Shown here one piece after another: positions 53,236 through 61,956 of a stretch of 64,000 nt of DNA (positions are counted from its first letter, which is position 1; each line of letters begins with the position of its first letter). Location of the stretch: NCBI GenBank assembly GCA_013812505.1, contig JACCTH010000021.1, positions 1 through 64,000 on the forward strand, read 5' to 3'. The notes under the pieces are model-generated. The model was not told where the DNA came from and made no database searches. It worked only from the letters and a program-made list of their open reading frames with translations. The position numbers and the translations under genes were made by a program. The stretch comes from Acidimicrobiia bacterium (GTDB taxonomy: Bacteria; Actinomycetota; Acidimicrobiia; Spongiisociales; ZC4RG35).

Positions 53236-53811
53236 ACCAATGCCACGGGTGGCGAATTCGACCACCGCGTCCGCCAGCGCCGAGCGGCTGAGCGAACCCC
53301 CAGGTCGATACCAACGCTCGACGGCGTTGAGCATCGAGAGAATGAGGATGGCCGCGAGCTTGGGGTCGATTCCGGCTCGGAAGGAGCCATCCTTTCTTCC
53401 CGTCTCGAGCGCCGCTCGAAAGACTGTTTCGTAGTCATTCCGAGCCGCGACCACGCGTTGTCGGTGCGGTTCGTCGAGCGCGTCAGCTTCGAAGAGAAAC
53501 GTCCGCGCTTCGTCGAGATGGTCGAGCACTACATCGTTGTGCCCGCGGACCAGGGATCTGAGCAGTTCGGCTCCATCCCCTCCGCGTGCCACCGCTTTGG
53601 CAGCACTCGCTTGGAAGAGTGCCGCTCCGATTTCAACGACTTCGACAAGCAGGTCTTCCTTGGACTCGATGTGGCTATAAAGCGAGGAGCCCAGCACCCC
53701 AACCTCGCGGGCGAGATCGCGCATCGAGGTGCCGTGATAGCCCTGGGCCGCGAACAGCCGGCTGGCCGCCTTGACCACGTCTTCCCGAGTCCGCGAACGG
53801 GAGGCGGTCAT
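53224..53811 (-). CDS. TetR-family regulator, probable repressor of the paa operon
   Basis: The 195-residue protein has a TetR DNA-binding domain at residues about 8-55 (AASRLFAAQGYHGTSMRDLA, then EVGVLGSSLYSHIESKEDLL). The helical ligand-binding domain is of the kind seen in acyl-CoA-responsive regulators. It is the last gene of paaABCDE-tetR, overlapping paaE by 4 bp. The 32-bp palindrome before paaA is a fitting operator. I infer autoregulation with phenylacetyl-CoA or a later acyl-CoA as inducer; the ligand is not shown by sequence. Confidence 0.87.
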   Translation of the reverse strand: MTASRSRTREDVVKAASRLFAAQGYHGTSMRDLAREVGVLGSSLYSHIESKEDLLVEVVEIGAALFQASAAKAVARGGDGAELLRSLVRGHNDVVLDHLDEARTFLFEADALDEPHRQRVVAARNDYETVFRAALETGRKDGSFRAGIDPKLAAILILSMLNAVERWYRPGGSLSRSALADAVVEFATRGIGSRI

Positions 53812-54878
53812 ACGTCGAAGTCAACCTCGACGGCATCAGACAGCGGATGTGCCTGGCAGGTCAGGACATAGCCAGCCTGGACTTCGGCATCGACCAATGC
53901 CCAGTTCTTGTCCATCCGCACCTGCCCCTCGACGATGCGGGCCTTGCAGCTGGCGCACATCCCGCCCTTGCACGAGTAGGGCAACTCTGGACGCACCCGG
54001 AGCGCGGCGTCTAGAATCGAAGTTTCCGGACGCATGCGAGCTGAGGTTTCCCGTCCGTCGAGGGTGAAAGTAAGCCGCACGGTTCCTTTCTCATCATCCG
54101 GCTCAGGTGGAAGCGTGTTGAGGTCGAGCGGCCCGGCAAAGAAGAGCTCGTCATGGATCAGTTCCGTCGGGATTCCGCGGTCCTCCAACAGTCGCCGAGC
54201 TGCCACGACCACATCGAAGGGGCCGCAGAGAAACCATTCCTCGGGGCGGGCGGGGGCGATGACTCTTTCGAGTAGTTCGACCAGGCGTTCCTCGTCCAAC
54301 CGTCCCGACAAGAGCGGAGTGATCGCTTGCTCACGGGTCAGCACATGGATGATTTGAAGGCGGTCCGGATATCGGTCCTTTAGCCCTTCGAGCTCATCGA
54401 GGAACATGACGCTGTCGGCGCCGCGGTTGCCGAAGATCACCGAAAACCGGCAACCGGGCTCGGATTCGAGGAAGGTTGCCAACAAGGAAAGCACCGGGGT
54501 GATACCGCTCCCGACCGCGATGGCTCCGTAGTGCACGGGCCGGGGAATCGTGGTGAACTCTCCTACCGGTGCCATCACCTCCAGCTCGTCCCCGGTCGCC
54601 AGGCGGGAGGTGGCAAAGGTGGAGAAGGCGCCGCCCGGTAGCTGTTTGATCCCAATCCGCAACCGGCCCTGGTTGGCGTTGGAGCAGATCGAATAGCTCC
54701 GCCTCACGTCAACTCCATCGAGGTCGGTCTTGACCGTCACATGCTGGCCAGGCAGGTAAGAGAATTCCTCGGCGAGGTCCGCGGGAACGTCGAAGGTGAC
54801 TGCCACCGCGTCGTCGGTCAGCCTCGCGATGGCAGCCACCCGCAAGCGGCGGAAATCGCGCGGTCGGGTCGTCGTCAA
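53808..54878 (-). CDS. paaE: Phenylacetyl-CoA epoxidase reductase PaaE
   Basis: PaaE carries electrons from NAD(P)H to the PaaABC oxygenase. The TTG at 54878 overlaps the paaD stop (TTGA) and gives 356 residues. The FAD domain has DVRRSYSICSN, the NAD domain has VGSGITPVLSL and EWFLCGPFDVV. The C-terminal plant-type 2Fe-2S domain has CKGGMCASCKARIVEG with the fourth ligand in VLTCQAHPL. Longer in-frame readings extend into paaD and are not conserved. Confidence 0.93.
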   Translation of the reverse strand: MTTTRPRDFRRLRVAAIARLTDDAVAVTFDVPADLAEEFSYLPGQHVTVKTDLDGVDVRRSYSICSNANQGRLRIGIKQLPGGAFSTFATSRLATGDELEVMAPVGEFTTIPRPVHYGAIAVGSGITPVLSLLATFLESEPGCRFSVIFGNRGADSVMFLDELEGLKDRYPDRLQIIHVLTREQAITPLLSGRLDEERLVELLERVIAPARPEEWFLCGPFDVVVAARRLLEDRGIPTELIHDELFFAGPLDLNTLPPEPDDEKGTVRLTFTLDGRETSARMRPETSILDAALRVRPELPYSCKGGMCASCKARIVEGQVRMDKNWALVDAEVQAGYVLTCQAHPLSDAVEVDFDV

Positions 54879-55336
54879 CGCAGCTCTTTGAAAAGATCGA
54901 AGGGCTCGCCACACGAACCGCAAACCATCAGCGCTTTGCAGGCCGTGGAACCGAACCGGCTCACCACGCGAGCCGGGCCGTCCGCGCAGCGAGGACACCC
55001 GACGGAGTGGTCGGGTTGGGGAGGGGCGAAGCCGTGTTGCTGGAGAAGGTCTCGCGCTCGGGGGCTGAGATCGTCAGTGGTCCAGGCCGGCGCCCGGCTC
55101 AGCACCACCTCGGGCTGATACCCATGGCTGTCGAGCATCGACTCGATGTCTTTCCTGATCGCGTCCATCGCCGGGCAACCGGAGTAGGTCGGCGTAATCG
55201 TCACGCGGACCCGAGTACCCACGGTCTCGACTCCTCGCAGGATCCCCAGGTCGGCGATAGAAAGAAACGGCAGCTCTGGGTCCATCACCTGATCGAGGAG
55301 CTGGTGGGGTGACAGGGTGGTCGCGGTTGTCACCAT
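54875..55336 (-). CDS. paaD: Phenylacetate degradation protein PaaD
   Basis: The 153-residue protein joins a MIP18/DUF59 domain (DPELPFLSIADLGILRGVE and PTYSGCPAMDAIRKDIE) to a C-terminal zinc-ribbon-like part with CPRC and CGSC. PaaD is needed for maturation of the Fe-containing epoxidase, probably in metal or Fe-S delivery. It overlaps paaC by 7 bp and paaE by 4 bp. Confidence 0.93.
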   Translation of the reverse strand: MVTTATTLSPHQLLDQVMDPELPFLSIADLGILRGVETVGTRVRVTITPTYSGCPAMDAIRKDIESMLDSHGYQPEVVLSRAPAWTTDDLSPRARDLLQQHGFAPPQPDHSVGCPRCADGPARVVSRFGSTACKALMVCGSCGEPFDLFKELR

Positions 55337-56022
55337 TGCACTCCCGGATAAGCCCGCGCCAGTGATTGCATCTTGGCCAGCAGATGGCCGAGGTGCTCGG
55401 TGTGCATACCGCGGCGACCGCCGCGACGAGGGAATGGGTCCTTCGGTAGCACCAGCCGAGATTCGTCGAGGACCGGAGTGAGCCGCTCGTCGAATCCGCG
55501 CCGGAGGTCCTGATGCTCGTCGAACATCTCATCCACATAGCGAGCCAGGGCGACGAGCCCCGATTGCATCCGCCGATTGCTCTCCTCGGTTCCCCGGCCG
55601 AGCCGCTCGGTCCAGGTGGCCGAGTGTTGCCAGTGGTAACGAGCCTCGAGCAATGCCTTGCTCGCCACGGCGGCGAGGACCTCGTCGGGCGAGCCGGCCA
55701 ATTTCTCCCACAAGCCCACCTGGTAGGAGTCGAACAGGAGCTGGCGGGCAATCGTCTGTCCAAAATCGCCATTGGGTTGTTCGCAGATCAGGAGATTGGT
55801 GAGCTCCCGCTCGCTCCGAAACATGGCCAGGTCGTCCTCCGTTCGACCCTTTCCCTCCAGGTCGCCGAAATGGGTCAGAAGCGCGCGAGCTACTCCGAGA
55901 TGATCGAGGGCAATGTTGGCCACTGCGATATCGAGCTCAAGGTCCGGCGCCGCCGCCACCCATTCCGAGAGTCGCTGAGCAAGGATGAGGTTGTCGTCGG
56001 CGAAGCCGAGAACGTTCATCAC
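55330..56022 (-). CDS. paaC: Phenylacetyl-CoA epoxidase structural subunit PaaC
   Basis: The 230-residue ferritin-like subunit pairs with PaaA in the epoxidase heterodimer but lacks a complete di-iron site in characterised enzymes. Recognisable stretches are FADDNLILAQRLSEWVAAAP near the start, then ARYHWQHSATWTERLGRG and the HTEHLGHLLAKMQSLAR C-terminus with YPG at the end. It overlaps paaB by 4 bp. Confidence 0.93.
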   Translation of the reverse strand: MMNVLGFADDNLILAQRLSEWVAAAPDLELDIAVANIALDHLGVARALLTHFGDLEGKGRTEDDLAMFRSERELTNLLICEQPNGDFGQTIARQLLFDSYQVGLWEKLAGSPDEVLAAVASKALLEARYHWQHSATWTERLGRGTEESNRRMQSGLVALARYVDEMFDEHQDLRRGFDERLTPVLDESRLVLPKDPFPRRGGRRGMHTEHLGHLLAKMQSLARAYPGVQW

Positions 56023-56360
56023 ATTTGGCCAACTTCGTCAGGGATGTCGTAGTGCGTCGCGTGGCGGTAGGGCTTCTCGATCGCTTCAAAGAACGCCGGG
56101 GCCTCGTCGGGATCGGACGCGACGATCTCGGTCGAGGCCACCACCCAGATGCTGACGCCTTCGACCCGGCGGGTGTAGACGTCGCGGGCAGCCAGCAAGG
56201 CCGAATCGGCGTCGGGGGCGTGGAGGCTTCCGGCGTGGACGTGAGCCAAGCCCCGCTTCTGACGGATGAACACTTCCCACAGCGGCCAGACTCCGTCGGT
56301 TTCGGTGCCGGTGACTTTGCTTTCCGCTTCGCCCGCAACTTGGGGAACCGAATAGGTCAC
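56019..56360 (-). CDS. paaB: Phenylacetyl-CoA epoxidase subunit PaaB
   Basis: The 113-residue subunit has the typical core [20 protein letters not shown] followed by [16 protein letters not shown], and [18 protein letters not shown]. PaaB links PaaAC units and helps reductase docking in the known complex. It starts 4 bp inside the paaA end and overlaps paaC by 4 bp. Confidence 0.94.
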   Translation of the reverse strand: MTYSVPQVAGEAESKVTGTETDGVWPLWEVFIRQKRGLAHVHAGSLHAPDADSALLAARDVYTRRVEGVSIWVVASTEIVASDPDEAPAFFEAIEKPYRHATHYDIPDEVGQM

Positions 56361-57274
56361 GCCGAACCCGCCACGGCTGAGCTGACCGCGGCCGCTTGGC
56401 GGACCCAGGCGCCGTCATCCCAAGCCTTCCGTTTGTGCTCGATCCGGTCGCGGTTCATGGGGCCATGACCCTTCACCACTGCCCAGAACTCATCCCAGTC
56501 GATAGGGCCGAAGTCGTAATGTCCCCGCTCCTCGTTCCAGGCCAGATCGGGATCAGGGATCTGGAGACCCAAGTAGTCCGCTTGGGGAACCGTCATGTCG
56601 ACGAACTGCTGACGAAGTTCGTCATTGGAGACCCGCTTGATCTTCCACTCCATCGACTGTTCGGTGTGAGTCGACTCGGAATCGTGCGGACCGAACATCA
56701 TGAGCGACGGCCACCACCAACGGTCGAGAGAGTCTTGGGCCATTGCCTTTTGCTCAGCCGAGCCGTTGCAGAGGGTGAGCATGATCTCGTATCCCTGGCG
56801 CTGGTGGAAGGACTCCTCGAGGCAGATCTTCACCATTGCCCGGGCATAGGGGCCATATGAGCATCGCTTGAGCATCACCTGGTTGGTGATCGCGGCGCCG
56901 TCGACCAGCCACCCGATGGCGCCCATGTCGGCCCACGACAGGGTTGGATAGTTGAAGATCGACGAGTACTTCTGCTTCCCCGAATGGAGCAGCTCCATCA
57001 GCTGATCACGGTTCACACCCAGGGTTTCCGCCGCCGAATAGAGGTAGAGACCATGGCCGGCCTCGTCCTGGACCTTGGCGATCAGAATCGCCTTCCGCCG
57101 GAGTGACGGCGCTCGGCTGATCCAATTGCCTTCCGGCTGCATCCCGATGATCTCGGAGTGGGCGTGTTGGGCAATCTGGCGGATCAGTGTTTGGCGGTAC
57201 TCCTCCGGCATCCAGTCGGTCGACTCCACCTTCTCTTCTGCCTCAAGCAGGGCACGGAATTTCGCTTCACGCAT
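56357..57274 (-). CDS. paaA: Phenylacetyl-CoA epoxidase catalytic subunit PaaA
   Basis: PaaA holds the di-iron centre that epoxidises the aromatic ring of phenylacetyl-CoA. The 305-residue protein has [20 protein letters not shown] and [20 protein letters not shown], the two E-x2-H iron-binding helices. [20 protein letters not shown] and [20 protein letters not shown] are also conserved. It is the first gene of the operon; a perfect 32-bp palindrome ends 11 bp before its ATG. Confidence 0.95.
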   Translation of the reverse strand: MREAKFRALLEAEEKVESTDWMPEEYRQTLIRQIAQHAHSEIIGMQPEGNWISRAPSLRRKAILIAKVQDEAGHGLYLYSAAETLGVNRDQLMELLHSGKQKYSSIFNYPTLSWADMGAIGWLVDGAAITNQVMLKRCSYGPYARAMVKICLEESFHQRQGYEIMLTLCNGSAEQKAMAQDSLDRWWWPSLMMFGPHDSESTHTEQSMEWKIKRVSNDELRQQFVDMTVPQADYLGLQIPDPDLAWNEERGHYDFGPIDWDEFWAVVKGHGPMNRDRIEHKRKAWDDGAWVRQAAAVSSAVAGSA

Positions 57275-57285
57275 CGCCGCATCCT

Positions 57286-57317
57286 ACCACCTAACGAACG
57301 ATCGTTCGTTAGGTGGT
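57286..57317. promoter_or_regulatory. Perfect 32-bp palindromic operator upstream of paaA
   Basis: The 32 bp are identical to their reverse complement. The inner 20 are TAACGAACGATCGTTCGTTA, flanked by ACCACC/GGTGGT arms. Sequence and position (ending 11 bp before the paaA ATG) are those of a TetR-family operator. The tetR gene at the end of the same operon is the obvious candidate to bind it. Confidence 0.85.
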
Positions 57318-57323
57318 TGGATG

Positions 57324-57343
57324 CCGGTTTGGTGATAAAAACG
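57324..57343 (-). repeat. Solo copy of the DUF559-cassette-1 end repeat
   Basis: In reverse complement it reads CGTTTTTATCACCAAACCGG, identical over 19 bases to the start of the right repeat of cassette 1 (14634-14660). It lies 2 bp beyond the thioesterase stop codon, just as the cassette copy lies 3 bp beyond the hyuB stop. There is no DUF559 gene here. Confidence 0.7.
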
Positions 57344-57345
57344 AT

Positions 57346-58149
57346 CTATGTCCGGTGGTCGAGGAGTTGAGCCTGGTTGATGCGGCCCAGCGGGCCGTGT
57401 TCGTCGAAGACCAGGGTGTCGGCCATACCGATCCCGGTTTGATGCTGCCGGGCTACCGATCGCATCCCCACCCATTCGCCTACCGGCAAACGGTGGGCGT
57501 AAAGCGTGATGTCGGGATTGACAAAGATCCACTCGCGGGGGTTGATGCTTTGCGAGTTGCCGTTTGACAGATCGGCCAGCGTGGCCAGTAGTACGAACGG
57601 GCTCGGCTCCTCGCCGGCGATTACCGGCACTAAAAGCCGCATCCAGGAGAGACCGGGGCCCGGAATGGCGAAGCTTTGGTCGACGCTCCGAATCTCGACC
57701 GCGTCGTGATGAAAGCGTGCCACCCGTCCGCGGTCGCCGAAGCTCTCATTCCAGTCGAGGAGCGGCACTTCGTCCGGCGGTGGTGGTGCATTCCACTCGA
57801 GCGCCAGCGGCTGGAACGGCAATTCCGCGGTCCTGATCTTCAAGGCCGACACTCGTCCGACTTCAAGCCCCTCGGCATGGAGGAACGCGTCGACGACTTG
57901 GATTCGCTTGCCATCCCGCCTCACCACGGTTTCCACCGTGAGCGGTGTGAGGGGCACGGCGCGAAACAAATCGACCGTGAAGCGAACAACCTGCATGGGA
58001 ACCGCCGTCGGCACAGAATCGACGGCCCGCGCCAAGAGCCCTGACGGCGGGCTTCCGTGCTGGTGCTCGTCATCCCAACCACCGCGAGTTAGCTCCGTGG
58101 GCCGGAAGCGGTCGCCCTCAATCACGAACAGGGCGGAGCGTTCCTTCAT
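57346..58149 (-). CDS. TesB-like acyl-CoA thioesterase (double hotdog)
   Basis: The 267-residue protein fits the two-hotdog TesB-like thioesterase family. The N-terminal half has GGWDDEHQHGSPPSGLLARA and RFTVDLFRAVPLTPL. The C-terminal half has LATLADLSNGNSQSINPREW and YAHRLPVGEWVGMRSVARQH, where the Asp and the following Ser/Gln positions correspond to the catalytic triad region. It lies upstream of the paa operon on the same strand, but the operator separates them, so it is probably transcribed on its own. An acyl-CoA housekeeping role during aromatic degradation is an inference. Confidence 0.78.
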   Translation of the reverse strand: MKERSALFVIEGDRFRPTELTRGGWDDEHQHGSPPSGLLARAVDSVPTAVPMQVVRFTVDLFRAVPLTPLTVETVVRRDGKRIQVVDAFLHAEGLEVGRVSALKIRTAELPFQPLALEWNAPPPPDEVPLLDWNESFGDRGRVARFHHDAVEIRSVDQSFAIPGPGLSWMRLLVPVIAGEEPSPFVLLATLADLSNGNSQSINPREWIFVNPDITLYAHRLPVGEWVGMRSVARQHQTGIGMADTLVFDEHGPLGRINQAQLLDHRT

Positions 58150-58194
58150 GAGCCGGCGGACGGTAGCTCAACCCGGTACACCTAACCTGCTCGG

Positions 58195-59079
58195 GTGTTA
58201 AGCATCAAGGGGCTGCGCAAGACCTACGGCGACGTCGTCGCGCTGGACGATTGCACCTTCCGCGCCGAGCCGGGGCGCATGCTGGGCTTTCTGGGACCGA
58301 ACGGAGCCGGGAAAACCACTGCCATGCGAGCGGTCTTCGGACTCGTCGAGCAAGACGCCGGAACCATCACCTGGCGCGACGCGCCGATCGGGTTCGAGCA
58401 GCGACAGCGCTTTGGCTACATGCCCGAAACCAGAGGTCTCTACCCGAAGATGCGAATTCACGACCAGCTTGTCTACCTCGGCCGGCTGCATGGCATGTCT
58501 GCGCGAGCTGCCGGTGACGAGGCCGAGGCCCTGTTGGCGACCTTCGGCCTCAGCGAGCGGACCCGTGACCCGCTCGAGAAGCTTTCGCACGGGAACCAAC
58601 AACGCGTTCAGCTCGCTGCAGCTTTGATCAACCGACCCGAGCTGCTGGTGCTCGACGAACCCTTCAGCGGTCTCGACCCCATCGGAGTTGAGACGATGGG
58701 CCAGGTGCTGCGCGAACGCGCCCGAGATGGCGCGGCAGTCGTTTTCTCCTCTCATCAACTCGACCTGGTCGAAGATCTCTGCGAGGACGTGGCGATCATC
58801 CGCCAGGGTTACATCGTTCGCCAGGGCGAGGTTGATCAGATCAAGGACGCGTCCCCGGTGCGCCATCTGGAACTAGAGCTCGCCGACGGCGACGTCCGCC
58901 AGCTCGGCGAGCTCAGCGACCGGGTAGTCGAACAAGTCGGCAATCGCTATCGGCTGATGGTTCCCGCTGACTTGGATATCCGACCGCTGATGAGTGGCGC
59001 CTTGGCGACTGGGCAGGTGCGTCGGTTCATCTATACGACGCCGTCACTCTCGGAGATCTTCCTAGAGGCGGTTGCGTGA
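58195..59079 (+). CDS. ABC transporter ATP-binding protein (NatA-like)
   Basis: The 294-residue ATPase has Walker A GFLGPNGAGKTTAMRAV, signature LSHGNQQRVQLAAALI, Walker B LLVLDEPFSGLDPIGVE and the switch SSHQ. The C-terminal 70 residues form a DUF4162-type tail (RHLELELADGDVRQLGE). Together with the permease that overlaps it by 4 bp it forms an ABC-2 exporter resembling the NatAB Na+ efflux pump. GTG 58195 is divergent from the thioesterase gene. Confidence 0.9.
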   Translation: MLSIKGLRKTYGDVVALDDCTFRAEPGRMLGFLGPNGAGKTTAMRAVFGLVEQDAGTITWRDAPIGFEQRQRFGYMPETRGLYPKMRIHDQLVYLGRLHGMSARAAGDEAEALLATFGLSERTRDPLEKLSHGNQQRVQLAAALINRPELLVLDEPFSGLDPIGVETMGQVLRERARDGAAVVFSSHQLDLVEDLCEDVAIIRQGYIVRQGEVDQIKDASPVRHLELELADGDVRQLGELSDRVVEQVGNRYRLMVPADLDIRPLMSGALATGQVRRFIYTTPSLSEIFLEAVA

Positions 59080-60281
59080 CCGGTTGGAATGGCATGTGGC
59101 TCGTCACGAAACGCGAGATCCGCGAACGGGCCCGCACCAAAGGATTCTTGATCTCGTCAATCCTCACGGTGGTGTTGATCACCGCCGCGATTGTGCTCCC
59201 AACCGTCGCTGGCGATGCTGCCGAGACTCATCGGATCGGAAGCCTCGGCGCGGGCAACGAGGCAATCGTCACCGCTGCCGCCGAGGTGGCCGCGGCAGAA
59301 GTCGCTGACCAGCCGGCGGAAGAGGCTGACGGCTTCGAAATATTCAACTTCTCGTCGCGAGAAGAGGCAGCGTTGGCTTTGCAGGCTGGCGAGGTGGAAG
59401 TGGTCCTTATCGATGGCGAAAGCGTCCTCGTCGCCACCGAGGGATTTGGCGGCACCCCGCTGGTCGGCACTCTGCAGCAAGCCGCCGGGGCTGTCCGTCT
59501 CCAAGAGCTGGTCGCCTCGAACGAGGAAGCGGCCTCGGTGATTGACGTCCTCTCAAGAGATCCGCTGGCCGTGACGACACTGGCTGGTGAGGACTCGGCG
59601 GCAGCCGAACGCGGCACCATCGCCTATGGCGGCCTCATCCTCATGTACATCGCCGTCCTCTCTTATGGGAACGCCGCTCTCACCGGCGTCACCGAAGAGA
59701 AGAACAATCGAGTGGTCGAAGTCCTCCTTGCCACCTTGAAACCCTGGCAGCTGCTCGGTGGCAAGGTCCTCGGCATCGGGCTGCTCGGCCTGGCGCAGTT
59801 CGCCGCCACCGTCATCGTCGCCTTCGTCGCGTTGAGAGCCACCAACGCTCTCGAGCTACCTGACCTCGACGCTTCCATCGTCGGGGTTCTCGTGCTTTGG
59901 TTCGTGCTCGGGTTCTCGATCTTCTCGGTTCTTTATGCCGCGGCAGGCGCGCTGGCGAGCCGTCCCGAAGAGGCTCAGTCGGCCAGCCTGCCCATGACCA
60001 TGATCGCCGTGTTGGCCTTCTTCCTCAGCTTCGGGGTGTTGAGCAATCCCGATTCGACTCTCTCGCGTATTGTCACGTTCATCCCGTTCACGGCGCCGTT
60101 CGTCGTCCCGGTTCGCAACGCCCTTGGGGCTCTGACGCTGGTCGAGCATGTGCTGGCCGTGATAGTGACCGTGCTCGCGATCATCCTTCTTATCCGGGTC
60201 GCGGCCCGTATCTACTCGGGCGGATTGCTCAGCATCGGCCGGCGGGTGAAGCTGCGCGAAGCCTGGCGGGGGACGAATTGA
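59076..60281 (+). CDS. ABC-2 type transporter permease (NatB-like)
   Basis: The 401-residue permease has one N-terminal transmembrane helix (FLISSILTVVLITAAIVLP) and a large extracytoplasmic domain (about residues 45-185, rich in Ala/Glu). Five or six C-terminal helices follow (LILMYIAVLSYGNAALTGVT, FVLGFSIFSVLYAAAGALAS, and MIAVLAFFLSFGVL). VTEEKNNRVVEVLLATLKPW is the conserved cytoplasmic loop of the ABC-2/NatB group. It is coupled to the ATPase gene upstream and shares one base with the crotonase start (TGATG). Confidence 0.88.
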   Translation: MTGWNGMWLVTKREIRERARTKGFLISSILTVVLITAAIVLPTVAGDAAETHRIGSLGAGNEAIVTAAAEVAAAEVADQPAEEADGFEIFNFSSREEAALALQAGEVEVVLIDGESVLVATEGFGGTPLVGTLQQAAGAVRLQELVASNEEAASVIDVLSRDPLAVTTLAGEDSAAAERGTIAYGGLILMYIAVLSYGNAALTGVTEEKNNRVVEVLLATLKPWQLLGGKVLGIGLLGLAQFAATVIVAFVALRATNALELPDLDASIVGVLVLWFVLGFSIFSVLYAAAGALASRPEEAQSASLPMTMIAVLAFFLSFGVLSNPDSTLSRIVTFIPFTAPFVVPVRNALGALTLVEHVLAVIVTVLAIILLIRVAARIYSGGLLSIGRRVKLREAWRGTN

Positions 60282-61033
60282 TGGCGATCACCGTTGAGAA
60301 GAAGGATGGCGTCGCCAACCTTTGGCTGGACCGCCCGGAAAAGCTGAACGCGTTGTCGATCGACATGTGGACCGACCTTCCCCGCGCGGCCGCGGAACTG
60401 GCTAGCGACACTGAGGTGCGAGTCATCGTGGTGGCGGGACGTGGGCCCTGTCTAACGGCAGGAATCGACCTGGACATGCTTGCGGACCTCGCACCGGCGG
60501 GAGAGTCGGAAGCGGCGCGGCGGCTGGCGGTCATGCACCGGATCAAGGAACTTCAACACACCTTCACCTCGCTGGCTGACTGCCCCCAGCCGGTGATCGC
60601 GGCCATCCACGGCTACTGCCTGGGCGCCGGCATCGACCTGATCACCGCCTGCGACATCCGGTGGGCGAGCGCCGATGCGATCTTCTCGGTGCAGGAAACG
60701 CGGATGGGTTTGGTCGCCGACGTCGGCACCATGCAGCGGCTGCCGCGCATCGTCAACCCCGGTGATGTCGCCGAGCTGGTTTACACCGGCGCCGATATCA
60801 ACTCGACGCGGGCCCTCGAGATGCGCTTGGTGACCCGAGTGCTGCCCGATCAGCCCACTCTCTGGTCCGAGGTGATGGGCTTGGCCGGGATGATCGCCGA
60901 CAACTCGCCTCTGGTGGTGCAGGGAGCCAAGCGGGTGTTGCAAGCGGGCGAGGGCCGGTCGGTCGCCGAAGGGCTCGACTATATCGCGGTGTGGAACGCC
61001 GCCTTCGGAGAGTTTTCGCGCAGCAACCGATAG
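60281..61033 (+). CDS. Enoyl-CoA hydratase/isomerase family (dienoyl-CoA isomerase-like)
   Basis: The 250-residue crotonase has WLDRPEKLNALSIDMWTDL, the oxyanion-hole segment GRGPCLTAGIDLDML, and IHGYCLGAGIDLITACDIRW. The segment VQETRMGLVADVGTMQRLPR, with Glu and Asp rather than the paired Glu of true hydratases, matches the delta3,5-delta2,4-dienoyl-CoA isomerase (ECH1) pattern. So the likely job is double-bond isomerisation in unsaturated fatty acid oxidation. It is coupled to the ABC permease by a TGATG overlap, with no obvious functional link. Confidence 0.85.
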   Translation: MAITVEKKDGVANLWLDRPEKLNALSIDMWTDLPRAAAELASDTEVRVIVVAGRGPCLTAGIDLDMLADLAPAGESEAARRLAVMHRIKELQHTFTSLADCPQPVIAAIHGYCLGAGIDLITACDIRWASADAIFSVQETRMGLVADVGTMQRLPRIVNPGDVAELVYTGADINSTRALEMRLVTRVLPDQPTLWSEVMGLAGMIADNSPLVVQGAKRVLQAGEGRSVAEGLDYIAVWNAAFGEFSRSNR

Positions 61034-61065
61034 GTTGCGTTTGCTGCGCGAGAACGGTGGGGTGG

Positions 61066-61842
61066 TTACTCCTCGGGGCGCGGCGCCGGCTGGAGGATGT
61101 AGAAGAAAGCGCCGGTCGGATCCTGGAGATAGTGCATGATCCCGGCCATCGGCACGTCGATGACGCCGCTCATATCGGTCGCACCCAGCTCCACCGCCTT
61201 CTTGGCGGCCGCTTCGTGTTCGTCGACGGCGAAATAGACGTCCCAGTGCGCGGGCACTTCGGCCGGCCACATCTCTCCCATGTCCAAGCCACCGGCGCGC
61301 TTGTCCTGTCCAATGCCGCCCAGGTGGTACATGTTGCCCTCGCCCATGTCCATCGACTCCCACTCCCAACCAAAGACCTTCTCGTAGAAAGGACGAGCGG
61401 CGTCGAGGTCGCGCGTGGCGAGCTCGTTCCAGGCGAGCGACCCGTGGTCGCCATACATCTCCGCACCCTTGTGGGTCTTCGGCTCCCATAAACCGAACGC
61501 AGCACCCGAGGGGTCGGCGAGAAAAGCCATCCTTCCGAACTCCATCACGTCCATCGGTTCCATGAACACCTGGCCGCCCGCTTCTTTGGCCGCCTTGGTC
61601 TTCTCGTCGGCGCTATCGACGAGCACGTACGAGCTCCACATGCTGGGCATGCCCTCGGCCATGGTCGCCCCGAGCCCGGCGACGGCTTTGCCGTCCTTGG
61701 TGAAGTTGGTGTAGTAGCCCCCATCCGGCAAAGGTCCGTCCTGGGCCTCCCATTCAAAGAGCTCGGAGTAAAACTTCTTGGCAGCTTCCTGGTCGGTCGA
61801 AGCCAGATCGACCCAGCCAAATGTGTCGCGAGGAATCGTCAT
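61066..61842 (-). CDS. Two-domain VOC (glyoxalase-like) protein
   Basis: From ATG 61842 (AGGAGAG upstream) the 258-residue protein contains two VOC modules, at about residues 5-125 (FGWVDLASTDQEAAKKFYSE and AFLADPSGAAFGLWEP) and 130-255 (LAWNELATRDLDAARPFYEK and MHYLQDPTGAFFYILQP). Such tandem proteins are similar to the CFP-30/27 kDa antigen-type hydroxylases described in actinobacteria. Metal-binding His/Glu positions are present in part only. Function unknown. A longer in-frame reading overlaps the divergent gene and is not conserved. Confidence 0.85.
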   Translation of the reverse strand: MTIPRDTFGWVDLASTDQEAAKKFYSELFEWEAQDGPLPDGGYYTNFTKDGKAVAGLGATMAEGMPSMWSSYVLVDSADEKTKAAKEAGGQVFMEPMDVMEFGRMAFLADPSGAAFGLWEPKTHKGAEMYGDHGSLAWNELATRDLDAARPFYEKVFGWEWESMDMGEGNMYHLGGIGQDKRAGGLDMGEMWPAEVPAHWDVYFAVDEHEAAAKKAVELGATDMSGVIDVPMAGIMHYLQDPTGAFFYILQPAPRPEE

Positions 61843-61956
61843 CCTCTCTCCTTTCGTCGCGGTTCCCGCCCTCTGGCGAGAGTACCGCGATTCGGCTCCA
61901 TACCGACCTGCCAGGCGCCCGAAATTGAGGAAAAGTGAGGCCAGTCGATTTCTAAC

